This document shows positions 18,801 through 28,279 of a stretch of DNA of 64,000 nucleotides, piece after piece (positions within the stretch are counted from its first letter, which is position 1; every line of letters starts with the position of its first letter). The position numbers and the translations under genes are program-made. Origin of the DNA: Mayamaea pseudoterrestris. Lineage: Eukaryota > Bacillariophyta > Bacillariophyceae > Sellaphorales > Sellaphoraceae. The stretch lies in assembly GCA_027923505.1 (NCBI GenBank), contig BROI01000023.1, forward strand, positions 434,001-498,000, read 5' to 3'. The notes under the pieces are model-generated. The model was given only the letters and a program-made list of their open reading frames with translations. It did no database searches and had not been told where the DNA came from.

Positions 18801-21800
18801 TCGCGTCTATGAATTCTGTGATTGAAGTTTTGCTCACTGAAGGCTTGGCGTCGAAGAAACCAAAAGTTGTGCAGGCGGCTGTCTCTCTCATATTTGACGC
18901 AGCCACTGAGTTTGGTGCTGCAGTATTACCTCTGGCTGCCATCACCAGTTCTGCTCCCAAGATTCTTTCTAATTCAAACGCCAAAGTTAGGGAAATTGGG
19001 ATTAAAATTTTGGCCGAAATTTGTCGCGCCCTTGGGTCCAAAGATCCAATCGGTAATATAATTGACGAGATGAAACCGGCGCAGGTAAAGGAGCTTGACA
19101 AACACTTGGACTTGAAGAATTTTGCCGATCCACCACGGAAGATGCTCCGACAGCACGCAACATCTGCAAAAGCATCACCGCCCAATGCGTTGGCGGCACT
19201 TCACGCCGGCGCTGAAGAGCTTGCAGCACAAAGATATGCAGCTCGACCGACAATTAACCTCATGGCCGACTTGTCAAAAACTGAATACTCATCTCGAGTG
19301 AATATGCCCAAGTGGTCAGAGAAAGTGGCGGCTTTAAACACTGTTATCGAATGCGCAGGAGAGAAACCTTACAAACTAGTCTCGCCATCTTCGGCATGCA
19401 ATTACGTTCCCTTGATCAATGATTCCAAAAAACTTTTGAGTCACACACACGTCGCAGTAGTCGGCAAGGCCATGGAAGTGCTGTCAATGCTGGCAAGCGG
19501 AGTGGGTGAAAAGTTGTTTAGTCATTTAAGGCCGCTACTGCTTCCACTCTTGCTCCTTTCGAAAGACAAAAAGCTTTCCAAGGGTGTAAGTGTTTGCCTC
19601 GACACTCTTTTTGGTAATGTTTTTCGGTTTGAACACCTACTTGATCAGGACGACGCTGTTCCAGATGCAGTTGATGAGCAAAAGCAAAAGAATGCACTTG
19701 TCAGAGCTGCCGCGCTGGACTTTCTTACTCGCTGCGTGCGGCGGTCCGTGGATGCGGGTCCGAGAGGCGGCTTAACAATTCAAACAGCACAGAGGAGCGC
19801 ATCTCTTTGCATGGAGAAGCTTGATGACTCGAACGCCGATGTCCGCAAGGCTGCGTCTGATACATTCAAGGCTCTACAAGACTGCAACGACAGTGACGTT
19901 ATCGAGCTCGTGGAAGAAAAACTTGCAGGCCTAGCTACTAAAAATTCCAGAGCTTTTAAAACGCTCTCAAGAACTTCGATGCCTGGGCCCGCAACCACGC
20001 AGTCGAAGCGACTTCCACCGAAACCGAACGAGTCTGTCTCTGCTGGACAAACAAAGGCAAGGCTATTAGACGATGTTATAACGAAACCGAGCGCACAGTC
20101 GGAGTCATTGAATCAAACGGCTTCTGTAGCTGCCACTACGGATGGGACTGACGCCCCCATGAGTTTGTCAGCTGCCCTTGCTCTTGCTGGCAAGCTATCT
20201 ATACCACTTTGGGGTGCACCAGAAGACGATGGTGGCATTTTGAAGGGTCTCGAATCAGCCAAGGGTATTCTCAGGCAAGACGCAATAAAATCACTTACAT
20301 CCTTTGTGGAATCTGGCAAGCTCATTACTTCGAAAGATGTTGACAAAGATTGCTTGGCATTGGTGATAATTGTCCGAGAGCATACAAGAGGACTTAATGA
20401 GACCAATGTCAATATAATGCGAGGGATCATACAGATGTTCTTGGCGGTGTGTGACGTCCACGAAAAGATGGGATGCTTGCTGAACCAGTGGTCGGCGAAA
20501 GCTGGAACAGGTGTCGCCATAGCCAAAATTTCGGACAGAAAAGCTTCTGACGGATGTAAAAGCCTGCTGAGCGCACTTTGCACAGTCGCTTCTCCATGTT
20601 TAGTATTAATGTCGGCTTTTGAGGCACTGCAGTCAGCGAAGTCTCCGATTGCGCATGAGGAGTTTTTGAAATGGATTGTCGTATTTTGTGGCGAATTTGG
20701 AGCCATGTCGTTGGGGCGACACGTTGGCGACCTTATTCCTTTTCTGCTGCAGGAAACCTCTTCATCAAACCCCAAGGTAAAACGCGAAAGCTTTAATGCT
20801 ATTGGTGTGTTGCATAGCCATCTTGGTGGTCAATTCCGCGCACTAGCCATGTCCATGGCGAAAGGTCCTTTGCGCGACCCACTTGAAAGTTGCTTAAATG
20901 CTTTCCCATACGACGAAGCATGTCGTTCAATGTCATGGCCTAAATACTCATTAGCCACGATGGCTGGTAACTCTGGAGATGGATCATCGGATCTTATTCT
21001 AGACATCCCCAAAGTAAATTTGATGAGCGAACTCCCCGATGACATAATTAGTCGATTAGGCAGCAAGGAGGGAAAGACGGCCTGGAAAGAACGAAAAGAC
21101 GCTCTTGAGGAAGTTGAATCAGCTCTAAAACGATGTAGCGGACTTATCGAGACGAGTAATAGCAATCTGAAACAGGTTATTGATTTGACGAGGGCACTCG
21201 AACAGCGACTAAGTGACACGCAGATGAATTTGAAACCAATTGCCTCATCGGTTATTGCCCGCTTGCTTTCAGTCGTCGATTCACAAACACAAGCCAAAAT
21301 CGGAAAGATTGTGTTTAGTCAGCTTATAAACTCAGCTATGAACGATATCAAGAAGCCAATGCGTGACAGTTGCTTGAAAGCGTTACAAAGCGGTGTCACA
21401 CCCTCCTCGCTGGATAGCGGGAATATCAACGTCGATGCATTAGAAGTTTTTGTTTCTTCCTTAATTGGCGAAGTGAATGAGGTCGCTACAAGGGCAGGAG
21501 GCTTGACTGATGTCCTCATGTTTCTGTTCAATTTGATCGACTCGCTTCCGAACCTTGACGAAATTGCGTCGACCCGCGGCGAGCCTTTGGGCGAGCGATA
21601 TGCGTTGATGGTAGTCGAATGCCTCACGTCGTCAAAGGCGGAAACAAGGTCAGCTGCGACGATGATTCTTGAATCTAGTATCGAACGAGGAATTGCTAGC
21701 TTTGGAAGCTTTCGGAAGGCCTCCGAAAGATTAAAACCCGCACAACAACGCACCATCGGTCCTCTGATTGCTAAGTTCACGAAACGAACAGCGCCAAACA

Positions 21801-24793
21801 CGGAGACTGGCAAAGAAAATGATGAATCTTTAATTCCTCTACCACAACGACAAGGTTCATTAAAAGCAGCTCCAACAAAGGCCGCCGGAAAAGTTATATC
21901 TTCGTCGCCTTCCAATAGACGCGGTGAGGTTCAGACAGGCGCTGCACATGACAAGGGAGCAACAAGGCAACACCCACTGATGAGCCGCAGTGGCGCACAT
22001 GGTGGGAGTACGTCTAGCAAGCCTATCAATTGGCCCGAATATCCGGAGGAACCACAAGGCGCATCGCTGCTCACTACTTTGAAGCGTGCATGGCTGCCAT
22101 TCCTCCCAACAATGTCCGCAGCGAAACTCTTCCCCGAATCGGGAGTTAGCAAACAGGACGACGCGCTAAATGGAATTGAGTTGTTGAAGGAGGCGGTGGC
22201 ACTGGATCGCTCTTCGGGTGAAGATGTCGTTGAGATGCAGATTGACTATATTATGAAGTGGACAGCTGTTGTACTTTGCTCCCGAGAGACAACTACTGGG
22301 ATGCTCTCACTTCTTGACTTTGTTGAAGACCTATTTATGTACCTCATCGAGAGGAATTATTCTCTCAAGGACTCTGACATTCACGCGCTAGTACCATTCC
22401 TTGTGGAAAAGTCGGGCCTAGCCAAAGGCCGCTTTCGAGACAAGTTTTCGGACATAGAAAAGCTTCTTCAAGCGGATCAATTTGTTGCCACAAAACAGTT
22501 TGGAAGCTTAGTTTGTGTTGCAGTCATGGAGAGCTCGTCCCAGGCGAAAGCGAGGGCACACAGTTGTCGACTATGCTTGCACTGTTTGGATAAGGAAGGT
22601 CTTGTATCTGTTGGAAAGAAAGGTGTTCTCGTTGTGGCGAAATCGCTATCGGACGAGACTATTCCCGAGAACCGTAGTTTGGCACTCGACCTCATGGAAC
22701 AAATACTCACCAGAATGAATGGCGATTTTCAAAAGCTCACTCGCATATGCGGACCAAGTCTTAGTACTCATGGTATGCAGCTCCTTGAAGAACGCTGGGT
22801 AAAAAGAGATCAGCATGCGACGAGCTTGCGCGGGCACACGCCGAAAAGAGTAACAACGGACGAGACACACACAGAACTTGTGGTATCTGAAACTGACCTG
22901 CTGGTTTGCGCTCAAACAGAAGCGGATGCGCTGCCTGCACGGAAAGTGTCAAGGAGCATACCTTCTGAAGCATCTGCAGCGTTTCGAGCTCGACTTCAGG
23001 CGCTGCGGGAACCAGTCGACAATGTCGGGCACCTATACGATGATTGTATGCTAAATTTGAAGACACTCATGTCTATGCACCCACCGCTTAGTGAAAGCAA
23101 TACACAAATTTTAAGAACGATAGATGGGCTGAAGCTTTTTCATGCATCATTATCGGCGGAGCTAACGGACGTACAAGGCGCTTCGGTTCAGGATCTCAAG
23201 CGTTTGAAAGAAATCATAGTGAAGCATTCATGTGAAACGACAGAGCAGTTGATACACCTGATGAATTTCTCATCGAACTGTGGCGATCCAACTATTCTGG
23301 ATGGCTTATCGGTTTCTTTAATGTCAATTGCTCTTGCCTTATTGATGGCAATGTTTCGAGATCCCAATATTTGTTCGTCAATTTCGCAAGATCAATTCGG
23401 GCTCCTCATTCGTGCAACGGCCAACGTTTTGCTGGACCCGCGGCTTGAATTGAGCGATACGACGGAAGCGATGGCAAAAGCATCAAATACACTCGCTGTA
23501 AAGTCTGCGATTGGGGTGGACAGACACACTTCTTTGCTGGCAATTTTAGCTTTGCAGCAGCAGATATCGTTGACATCTGATCGTGCAATAACTGCAGAAG
23601 ACGAGGCTTTTAACAGTCGCCTTTCTCGTTTGCTTTACAAACTGTTCCTTCGCGTCGTGAAAACTGAAGTAGAGAAAAGCGAGAGATCGTTCAATCGTGA
23701 CGGCTTTGACCTCGAGGCCGTACTTTGCGGGTTAGAGGATTACCTCATTGCATGCTCGACATGTATCGGCAAGCGGCCAATTGCCATGGTGGACGCATGT
23801 CGAGACATGGCCAAAAAATTGGCGCTTGCAATGATACAAGCCCATGGAGTTAGTAACTTGTGTGAAGTTTTGGACGAGTTAGACCTCGTCGAGATGTCCG
23901 AGCTTGTACAATCGCTATCCGGTAATGCTGCTTATCCTTTTGACAAACAACACAACACGCAGTTGGCGATGTCTCGACCAGTCGTCAAGAGTTGCAGCGA
24001 AACGTCCATTCAAAAGGAAGACGCCGACACTCCAGCTGGCGTGTCGAGTCTCGTATCCGCTCTTGCGAGTGCCAAAACTGACCATGATCGATCAGTTGCT
24101 CTCAAAGCTCTGCGCGATTACGAGCAAGTCAACGGAAATAGCGATTTACGCGCTCATTTGCAACAAGTGTCTTCACCGTTTCGAGCCTTTATCGAACGAC
24201 AATTAAGTGGCGACTCAGTAGGTGCGACAACGGATGCAAAAGCGCAGCAAGAAAGCAGCAACTCCATGTCGGAACGAATCCGTAGCATTCGCACACGCCT
24301 TGCAGCTACAGAGGCTGCAATTCTACCCACTCGGGCGACAAGCGATTCACCCCCCGCATCCTCTGTCAAGGTGGCGGCTACTCCTAAATCGCCTCCTCTT
24401 GTCGATCAATCCGACCCCGACTTGGACATTGAGTCGACTTCATCATTTATCCCCGACAGCTTGGGGACAATGAATTTGACGATCCCGTCCAAAGTATCAC
24501 CACCCACGCCCTCAAGACCGACTCTCGTCAAGCTAACGTCGCGTCTGGCTCGGCCATCACCGTCGAAACTTGCTCAGCCATCACCGTCGAAACTACCGAG
24601 CTACAGTGCCACTGCAACATCCTCGTCTCAAGCATTGCGTGAGCGTCTTGCCGCGTCTGCCCAAGGTCGAGAGCCAAAGCAGTCGCCTCTTAAGAATCCG
24701 TCCACAACCCTTATGCGAGCGGCGGCTCTGCGGGCGCGACTTGCAGCAGTGAAATCAGACCGGCAGCCCACGTCAATGGACGATAATTTTTAA
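15836..24793 (+). CDS. Giant XMAP215/MOR1-type TOG-domain microtubule protein with repeated N-terminus
   Basis: 2,985 aa in one exon, from the ATG at 15836. Residues 1-830: a degenerate unit at the very start (ELRAISEKSAG), then seven copies of a block like STFSGERGGDAND plus ELLALLRGVSSK.GASRFD, roughly every 80-110 residues, five of the spacers holding PPWKR. From about 863 follow HEAT-type TOG domains: TOG1 (about 863-1110, VDKEWKVRSAAFELL), TOG2 (about 1141-1370, PKWSEKVAALN), TOG3 (about 1457-1700), TOG4 (about 1735-1980, TAWKERKDALEEVESAL) and a TOG5-like block after WPEYPEEPQ (about 2067). A helical C-terminal domain and a basic Ser/Pro-rich tail end it. TOG arrays bind tubulin and promote microtubule growth. 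The family normally starts with TOG1, so the 830-residue repeat extension is unusual. Confidence 0.86.
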   Translation: MDLEEAALLAELRAISEKSAGSRRFNDLDPIENARMLKASPMSSPRANANSTNSFDATSTRQEGKGRNNNSSSDFGVTAASNHDDDNQHAAENSDIGASSWRKTLTERIKSQPPRQQETLASGTAESPVVVNDVLDAAAIATNNNLNAPHRITTQPAASTFTGERGGDAKDDELLALLKGVSNKSSSSSRFDSSNHGNDNDDYFGATNPTSTKIAPAKAQVQTQQSTPANVPPWKRGNQKQSSLNANALSDNVEIHVGAPPRPLDNGGGGFKSKSTFTGDRGGDANDPELLELLRNASSKTNASRFDDVVDALPASQLNVSSASHASAPPASKQGIAASVPPWKRGKQVSAASSDANVDIVVAAPPMGTTFKSDVPKSTFAGERGGDANDAELLSLLRGVSNKAGNSRFDDNDNFAADDDGAVVSAPVRTRQNTAQAAPVTAAEEPEAPRQNEAALVPPWKRGKPAVNSASATFDSSDVIVAPSAKGGFQSDAPKSTFSGERGGDANDAELLALLRGVSSKSGASRFDDNNDGAAISVSDHVSVVKDEPRPTKQEGPPEQRHAVFPPWKREKPQAASVDVTTVIPRPPQGGFKSDQGSSTFMGERGGDANDPELLALLRGISSKTGASRFESDDSAQGSPSLNVASAERIAEKPALKQSISSKLRQAVSPPWKRDKQHEGTAASQPASAGFKSSDQPNTFSGDRGGEAIDPELLALLRGVSGKAGASRFDDDPLSGQTQSESAMHQGSRNANNVGSTNNSKGAQIAAAEKIAGGVGMKFNVTSTYVGERGGDANDPELLALLRDVSDKAGVDRLNSSDGPVSSFPVLQNAQHLPITFHSQSEITSTTIPPPFAPVVDGRDGINLTVDDLPTALVDKEWKVRSAAFELLSQKLIDIVSGRENVWNVDANQLTEDLDGMLPRLLADSNANALDKALLFVLLYGEHCCGATSPEQARAIVAVLIKSNGFSGRPGTTKLASAAVLKLVEVGSVASMNSVIEVLLTEGLASKKPKVVQAAVSLIFDAATEFGAAVLPLAAITSSAPKILSNSNAKVREIGIKILAEICRALGSKDPIGNIIDEMKPAQVKELDKHLDLKNFADPPRKMLRQHATSAKASPPNALAALHAGAEELAAQRYAARPTINLMADLSKTEYSSRVNMPKWSEKVAALNTVIECAGEKPYKLVSPSSACNYVPLINDSKKLLSHTHVAVVGKAMEVLSMLASGVGEKLFSHLRPLLLPLLLLSKDKKLSKGVSVCLDTLFGNVFRFEHLLDQDDAVPDAVDEQKQKNALVRAAALDFLTRCVRRSVDAGPRGGLTIQTAQRSASLCMEKLDDSNADVRKAASDTFKALQDCNDSDVIELVEEKLAGLATKNSRAFKTLSRTSMPGPATTQSKRLPPKPNESVSAGQTKARLLDDVITKPSAQSESLNQTASVAATTDGTDAPMSLSAALALAGKLSIPLWGAPEDDGGILKGLESAKGILRQDAIKSLTSFVESGKLITSKDVDKDCLALVIIVREHTRGLNETNVNIMRGIIQMFLAVCDVHEKMGCLLNQWSAKAGTGVAIAKISDRKASDGCKSLLSALCTVASPCLVLMSAFEALQSAKSPIAHEEFLKWIVVFCGEFGAMSLGRHVGDLIPFLLQETSSSNPKVKRESFNAIGVLHSHLGGQFRALAMSMAKGPLRDPLESCLNAFPYDEACRSMSWPKYSLATMAGNSGDGSSDLILDIPKVNLMSELPDDIISRLGSKEGKTAWKERKDALEEVESALKRCSGLIETSNSNLKQVIDLTRALEQRLSDTQMNLKPIASSVIARLLSVVDSQTQAKIGKIVFSQLINSAMNDIKKPMRDSCLKALQSGVTPSSLDSGNINVDALEVFVSSLIGEVNEVATRAGGLTDVLMFLFNLIDSLPNLDEIASTRGEPLGERYALMVVECLTSSKAETRSAATMILESSIERGIASFGSFRKASERLKPAQQRTIGPLIAKFTKRTAPNTETGKENDESLIPLPQRQGSLKAAPTKAAGKVISSSPSNRRGEVQTGAAHDKGATRQHPLMSRSGAHGGSTSSKPINWPEYPEEPQGASLLTTLKRAWLPFLPTMSAAKLFPESGVSKQDDALNGIELLKEAVALDRSSGEDVVEMQIDYIMKWTAVVLCSRETTTGMLSLLDFVEDLFMYLIERNYSLKDSDIHALVPFLVEKSGLAKGRFRDKFSDIEKLLQADQFVATKQFGSLVCVAVMESSSQAKARAHSCRLCLHCLDKEGLVSVGKKGVLVVAKSLSDETIPENRSLALDLMEQILTRMNGDFQKLTRICGPSLSTHGMQLLEERWVKRDQHATSLRGHTPKRVTTDETHTELVVSETDLLVCAQTEADALPARKVSRSIPSEASAAFRARLQALREPVDNVGHLYDDCMLNLKTLMSMHPPLSESNTQILRTIDGLKLFHASLSAELTDVQGASVQDLKRLKEIIVKHSCETTEQLIHLMNFSSNCGDPTILDGLSVSLMSIALALLMAMFRDPNICSSISQDQFGLLIRATANVLLDPRLELSDTTEAMAKASNTLAVKSAIGVDRHTSLLAILALQQQISLTSDRAITAEDEAFNSRLSRLLYKLFLRVVKTEVEKSERSFNRDGFDLEAVLCGLEDYLIACSTCIGKRPIAMVDACRDMAKKLALAMIQAHGVSNLCEVLDELDLVEMSELVQSLSGNAAYPFDKQHNTQLAMSRPVVKSCSETSIQKEDADTPAGVSSLVSALASAKTDHDRSVALKALRDYEQVNGNSDLRAHLQQVSSPFRAFIERQLSGDSVGATTDAKAQQESSNSMSERIRSIRTRLAATEAAILPTRATSDSPPASSVKVAATPKSPPLVDQSDPDLDIESTSSFIPDSLGTMNLTIPSKVSPPTPSRPTLVKLTSRLARPSPSKLAQPSPSKLPSYSATATSSSQALRERLAASAQGREPKQSPLKNPSTTLMRAAALRARLAAVKSDRQPTSMDDNF
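16306..18290 (+). repeat. Coding tandem repeat in the TOG gene (seven units)
   Basis: Seven diverged copies of an element coding for a short Gly/Asp block (consensus GERGGDANDPELLALLRG) followed by a Ser-Lys-Ser-Arg-Phe block. They start near 16309, 16660, 16966, 17323, 17629, 17929 and 18181. Spacers are low-complexity and vary in length. The conserved blocks differ at synonymous sites, so the repeats are old and probably kept by selection on the protein. Confidence 0.85.
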
Positions 24794-25230
24794 GTAGGAA
24801 CTGATAGTTTGCCTATGCATGTATATGTATTTTGCTACTCGCGTAGGTAAAAGTAGGATGTAGTAGCTAAGAATGTAAGGTACTTGTAGTTCTTGATGCC
24901 TCTGCCATCACGCGACAAGAAGCAATCACGAGACAACTGTCTTACGGTTTAGGTTACTAGATCCAAAATCTCGAGTACTCCCATTCAAAGAAGGCTAAAT
25001 TTTTCACTCGCTCTTCTGGGTTCTCCCGAAGGAATGACGGCACGCAGCCAGCTGCATCCACAAGTCCAGCAGCGGCAGTCGTCTGTCGAAGGCAATCATC
25101 CTGTTGCAATCTTCTTGACAGGCGAGCCGAGACAAGTCTATATATAGACGCCTCTCTCGCTTACATTAATAGAGATTTGTTAAAAATATTCTCCCTTTCA
25201 GTCGCCGCCGTCGCAGAGATTTTCGTCAAC
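24794..25230. other. Intergenic region upstream of GSK3 with palindromic TATA
   Basis: 437 bp. At 25136-25149 lies GTCTATATATAGAC, a perfect 14-bp palindrome containing a TATA box, 82 bp before the GSK3 start codon. Nothing else was recognised. The first part is the 3' region of the TOG gene. Confidence 0.5.
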
Positions 25231-26600
25231 ATGGCATCCACCGCAGCCGCAGCAGCAGCCTCCTCCTCTCAACCGCCACCTTCCATGAGCAGCAGCAGCG
25301 CTACCGAAGCCAGTCCATTGACGGAACAAAACATTTCCTATTCAGCCGAGCGAATCATTGGCAATGGTAGCTTCGGAGTCGTCTTTGAAGCCAAGGTGGT
25401 TGAAACGGGTGAAGTGGTTGCCATCAAAAAAGTTTTGCAGGACAAGCGATTCAAGAATCGCGAGCTGCAGATTATGCGGCAGCTGGTCAAGGATCCTCAT
25501 CCGAATATTGTCGCTTTGAAGCATTGCTTCTATAGTCAGGTGATTTATATTTACTTGAGTGAGGGCGATTGTGTGAGATTGAAAGCGTTGCAGTTGGCGG
25601 CACGAATTTTGATGCAGATTCGCTTTCATTTTTATTCTCATTCATGCACTTTCATTATTTCGCATCACTATCATGACAGGGAGAGAAGCAAGATGAACTT
25701 TACCTTAATCTCGTCTTGGAGTTTGTTCCCGAGACTGTCTACTCGATTAGTCGGCGTCACCAAAAGCATTCGCTCCAGCTACCTACACTTTTTGTCAAGC
25801 TGTATCTATACCAACTTTCAAGGGCATTGGCGCACATTCACTTCCTCGGTATTTGTCATCGCGATATCAAGCCGCAGAACTTGCTCGTCCACCCCGAGAC
25901 ACAGCAGCTCAAGCTTTGCGACTTTGGTTCCGCCAAGGCGCTCGTCAAGGGGGAACCAAATGTTTCGTACATTTGCAGTCGCTACTATCGAGCGCCGGAA
26001 CTCATTTTTGGATCAACCGACTACACGACGGCCATTGACATTTGGAGTCAAGGTTGCGTCGGAGCGGAACTCTTGCTGGGACAGCCACTGTTTCCGGGCG
26101 ACTCTGGCGTGGATCAGTTGGTGGAGATTATCAAGGTTCTTGGCACGCCCACCAAGCAGGAGATTATCAGCATGAACTCGACGTATATGGAGTTCAAGTT
26201 TCCGCAAATCAAGGGCTGCCAGTGGAAGAAGATTTTTCGCAATCGAACGCCCGATCAAGCGATTGAGTTTATTGCGGCAAACCTTGCCTACAATCCAATG
26301 CAGCGCTTGCAGCCGCTGGAGGGATGCGCGCATGCCTTTTTCGATGAGCTGCGCGATCCAGAGACGCGTCTGCCACATCCCAATGGTGGTCGGCTGCCTC
26401 CACTTTTTGATTTTACGGACCATGAGCTGAGCTACAAGCCCGAGCTGATGGACAAGCTCATTCCTGCATGGTATAGAAATAGTAAAGGGGAAGCGGCAGC
26501 ACTATCAGCGTCAACAACGGCATCATCTTCAGCGTCATCACTAGATGTGAAAGTGGCAGCGGCTGATTTGAATGAGCAAGCACCAACGACTAGTGGTTGA
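25231..26600 (+). CDS. GSK3: Glycogen synthase kinase 3 (GSK3/shaggy family), two exons
   Basis: Exons 25231-25539 and 25680-26600 give 409 aa. The 140-bp intron (GTGATT...ACAG) is placed by the family block [19 protein letters not shown]. Motifs: Gly loop [10 protein letters not shown] (about 42), catalytic Lys in AIKKV (about 65), [12 protein letters not shown] (about 162), DFGSAK (about 183), and the activation loop with the Tyr of [13 protein letters not shown] (about 201), which family members autophosphorylate. The N-terminal 30 residues and the C-terminal tail are Ala/Ser-rich. It is a Ser/Thr kinase that phosphorylates primed substrates in growth, cell-fate and metabolic control. The reading frame is open upstream of the chosen Met, but the TATA palindrome 82 bp away supports this start. 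Confidence 0.93.
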
Positions 26601-26905
26601 TCGTTTGCGTGTGACGAGCAGAATGAGCGGCGCAGCTCGACCAAGTAGCGCCCATGGAAGAAGGCGTTTCGCAGTTATTATGAAGTGTCTTCTCCATCAT
26701 TTTAATATGTTCAAAAAAGCTCGGCAGGTTCGGAAAGTGGTCATTTTCCGAGTCAAGAATGTTCACTGCAATCTACACCAACACATGTCGCCCGCCGCTC
26801 GCGACTATAAACACACACTACCGTATCGGTTCACTGCATGTATAATATTACCTTTAGAAAATTAGTAATATGAAACATTGCATAAGTTACAGTAGGTTGG
26901 AACAG
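26601..26905. other. Convergent intergenic region, GSK3 / PPR-like
   Basis: 305 bp with the 3' ends of both genes. No RNA gene, repeat or conserved frame seen. Confidence 0.4.
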
Positions 26906-28114
26906 TTACAAATCTGCATTGCACTTCCAAGCGTCAGGTATCAACTTCCAATAAGCTTGCGCTGCCACGGCTGGTTTCATGCCCAACGTTTGATACTTGT
27001 ATTGACCGAGAAAGTTTTCAAAGACGCGAGGCGACTTGCAATGCACAATCAACTCATTGATCAAGTAGGTATTCACCTTGCCATGCGTCACGGCCCGCTG
27101 AAAGCATGCGTGAAAGTATGCGGCGCGCATCTTATGATCCAACGACAAGTGGCGAATGGCCTGCAAAAAGTGAACGTAGGCGTGCGACTTGAGCGGAACA
27201 TGATCATCAAAAGCAACGACTTGCTGCCAAACCTCAAGGGCGACCAATCCACCCAATTCCTTCTTGGTAACATCTAGTTGCTTGTCTTGCATGGTGCAAA
27301 GTTTGAAAAAGAGGACGAAACTACTAGCGTCGCGAGTGTCGTTCGTCATGTCTTGCAAAAAGACTTGCGCGGCATGGGCTGCTTTCTGCCAATCTTTGCA
27401 ATGCAGCCATGCGCTCAAGACGCAATTGTAGTGAGCGGCTTTTGGTTGCAGCGACGAGTCTCTGGTAGCGTCAAAGAGTGACTGCAAGTGACGCACAATT
27501 TCCAAAGCAGCATCTGGAACCTCGCGCGTCATGCTAGGCGTATCTGCGTAGAGTCGCAACAGATACTGATACGTCTTGGCGTCTGGATGAGGCAGAAGAT
27601 ATTGTGGCCGTGAGACTTGCTCTCCTCGCTCCATAGCGGCAGCTCTTTGAAGCAAACTTTCATCAAAGAGCTGCATCGTCTGCACCAAGGCATTTGCTCG
27701 ATGCAGAATCGCGGGCGCATCCTTCCTGGACGACTTTTGCATTTCAAGCATTTGCTGCAGATGCATGTTGCATCGAGTTGTAGTGATAACGTTAAAAACG
27801 CTTGCTCTTGCGCCGCCGCCCCTGTAAAAGTCCTGCAACAGCTGAATCGCATGTCGCGTCGGATAGTCAACGGCTGGGTCTTTCAGTGGCTGCAGCCAGG
27901 CAGTTTTTGGATTCTTGTCCCAAGGACAACTATTCAATGGACCAGGAGGAAACCAATCCTTCCAGTCGGTCGAAGCAGTAGCTGGACTCTTGGTTAATGG
28001 AGCCGCGTGAAAAAGCTTGTTGCTGCATTGGACGGTTGTCGGTGCGTGACGAGAGGAAGATTGATTAACAGTAGCGGATAGGAGACGACCAGCAAGTATT
28101 CGGTTTCGAATCAT
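26906..28114 (-). CDS. PPR-like mitochondrial protein
   Basis: 402 aa, intronless, ATG at 28114. The first 40 residues are basic and Ser-rich with few acidic residues (MIRNRILAGRLLSATVNQ), a likely mitochondrial presequence. The middle holds helix pairs like degenerate pentatricopeptide repeats, for example HPDAKTYQYLLRLYAD (about 175) and KAAHYNCVLSAWLHC (about 225). The C-terminus IPDAWKCNADL resembles the ends of other algal PPR-like proteins. Such proteins bind organelle RNA. The match is by pattern and is weaker than for classical PPR arrays, so a general helical-repeat organelle protein is the safe reading. A TATA-rich stretch lies 40-60 bp upstream. Confidence 0.6.
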   Translation of the reverse strand: MIRNRILAGRLLSATVNQSSSRHAPTTVQCSNKLFHAAPLTKSPATASTDWKDWFPPGPLNSCPWDKNPKTAWLQPLKDPAVDYPTRHAIQLLQDFYRGGGARASVFNVITTTRCNMHLQQMLEMQKSSRKDAPAILHRANALVQTMQLFDESLLQRAAAMERGEQVSRPQYLLPHPDAKTYQYLLRLYADTPSMTREVPDAALEIVRHLQSLFDATRDSSLQPKAAHYNCVLSAWLHCKDWQKAAHAAQVFLQDMTNDTRDASSFVLFFKLCTMQDKQLDVTKKELGGLVALEVWQQVVAFDDHVPLKSHAYVHFLQAIRHLSLDHKMRAAYFHACFQRAVTHGKVNTYLINELIVHCKSPRVFENFLGQYKYQTLGMKPAVAAQAYWKLIPDAWKCNADL

Positions 28115-28153
28115 CTCTCATTAGACCTTGCAGTCATTGTTATGCTCGACTGA

Positions 28154-28176
28154 ATTATATACATATATACATAAAC
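28154..28176 (-). promoter_or_regulatory. TATA-rich stretch upstream of the PPR-like gene
   Basis: Alternating TA/CATA sequence about 40-60 bp before the start codon at 28114 on the minus strand, at the border with the satellite array. Confidence 0.35.
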
Positions 28177-28279
28177 CATGGCTGGTAAAGATGATCGTTG
28201 CGTGAGAAATGCGGAGGAGATGGTTGCCGCGACGAATGAGTCAGTGTCGCAGTCAGTGCCACTGCGTCAAAGAATACCA

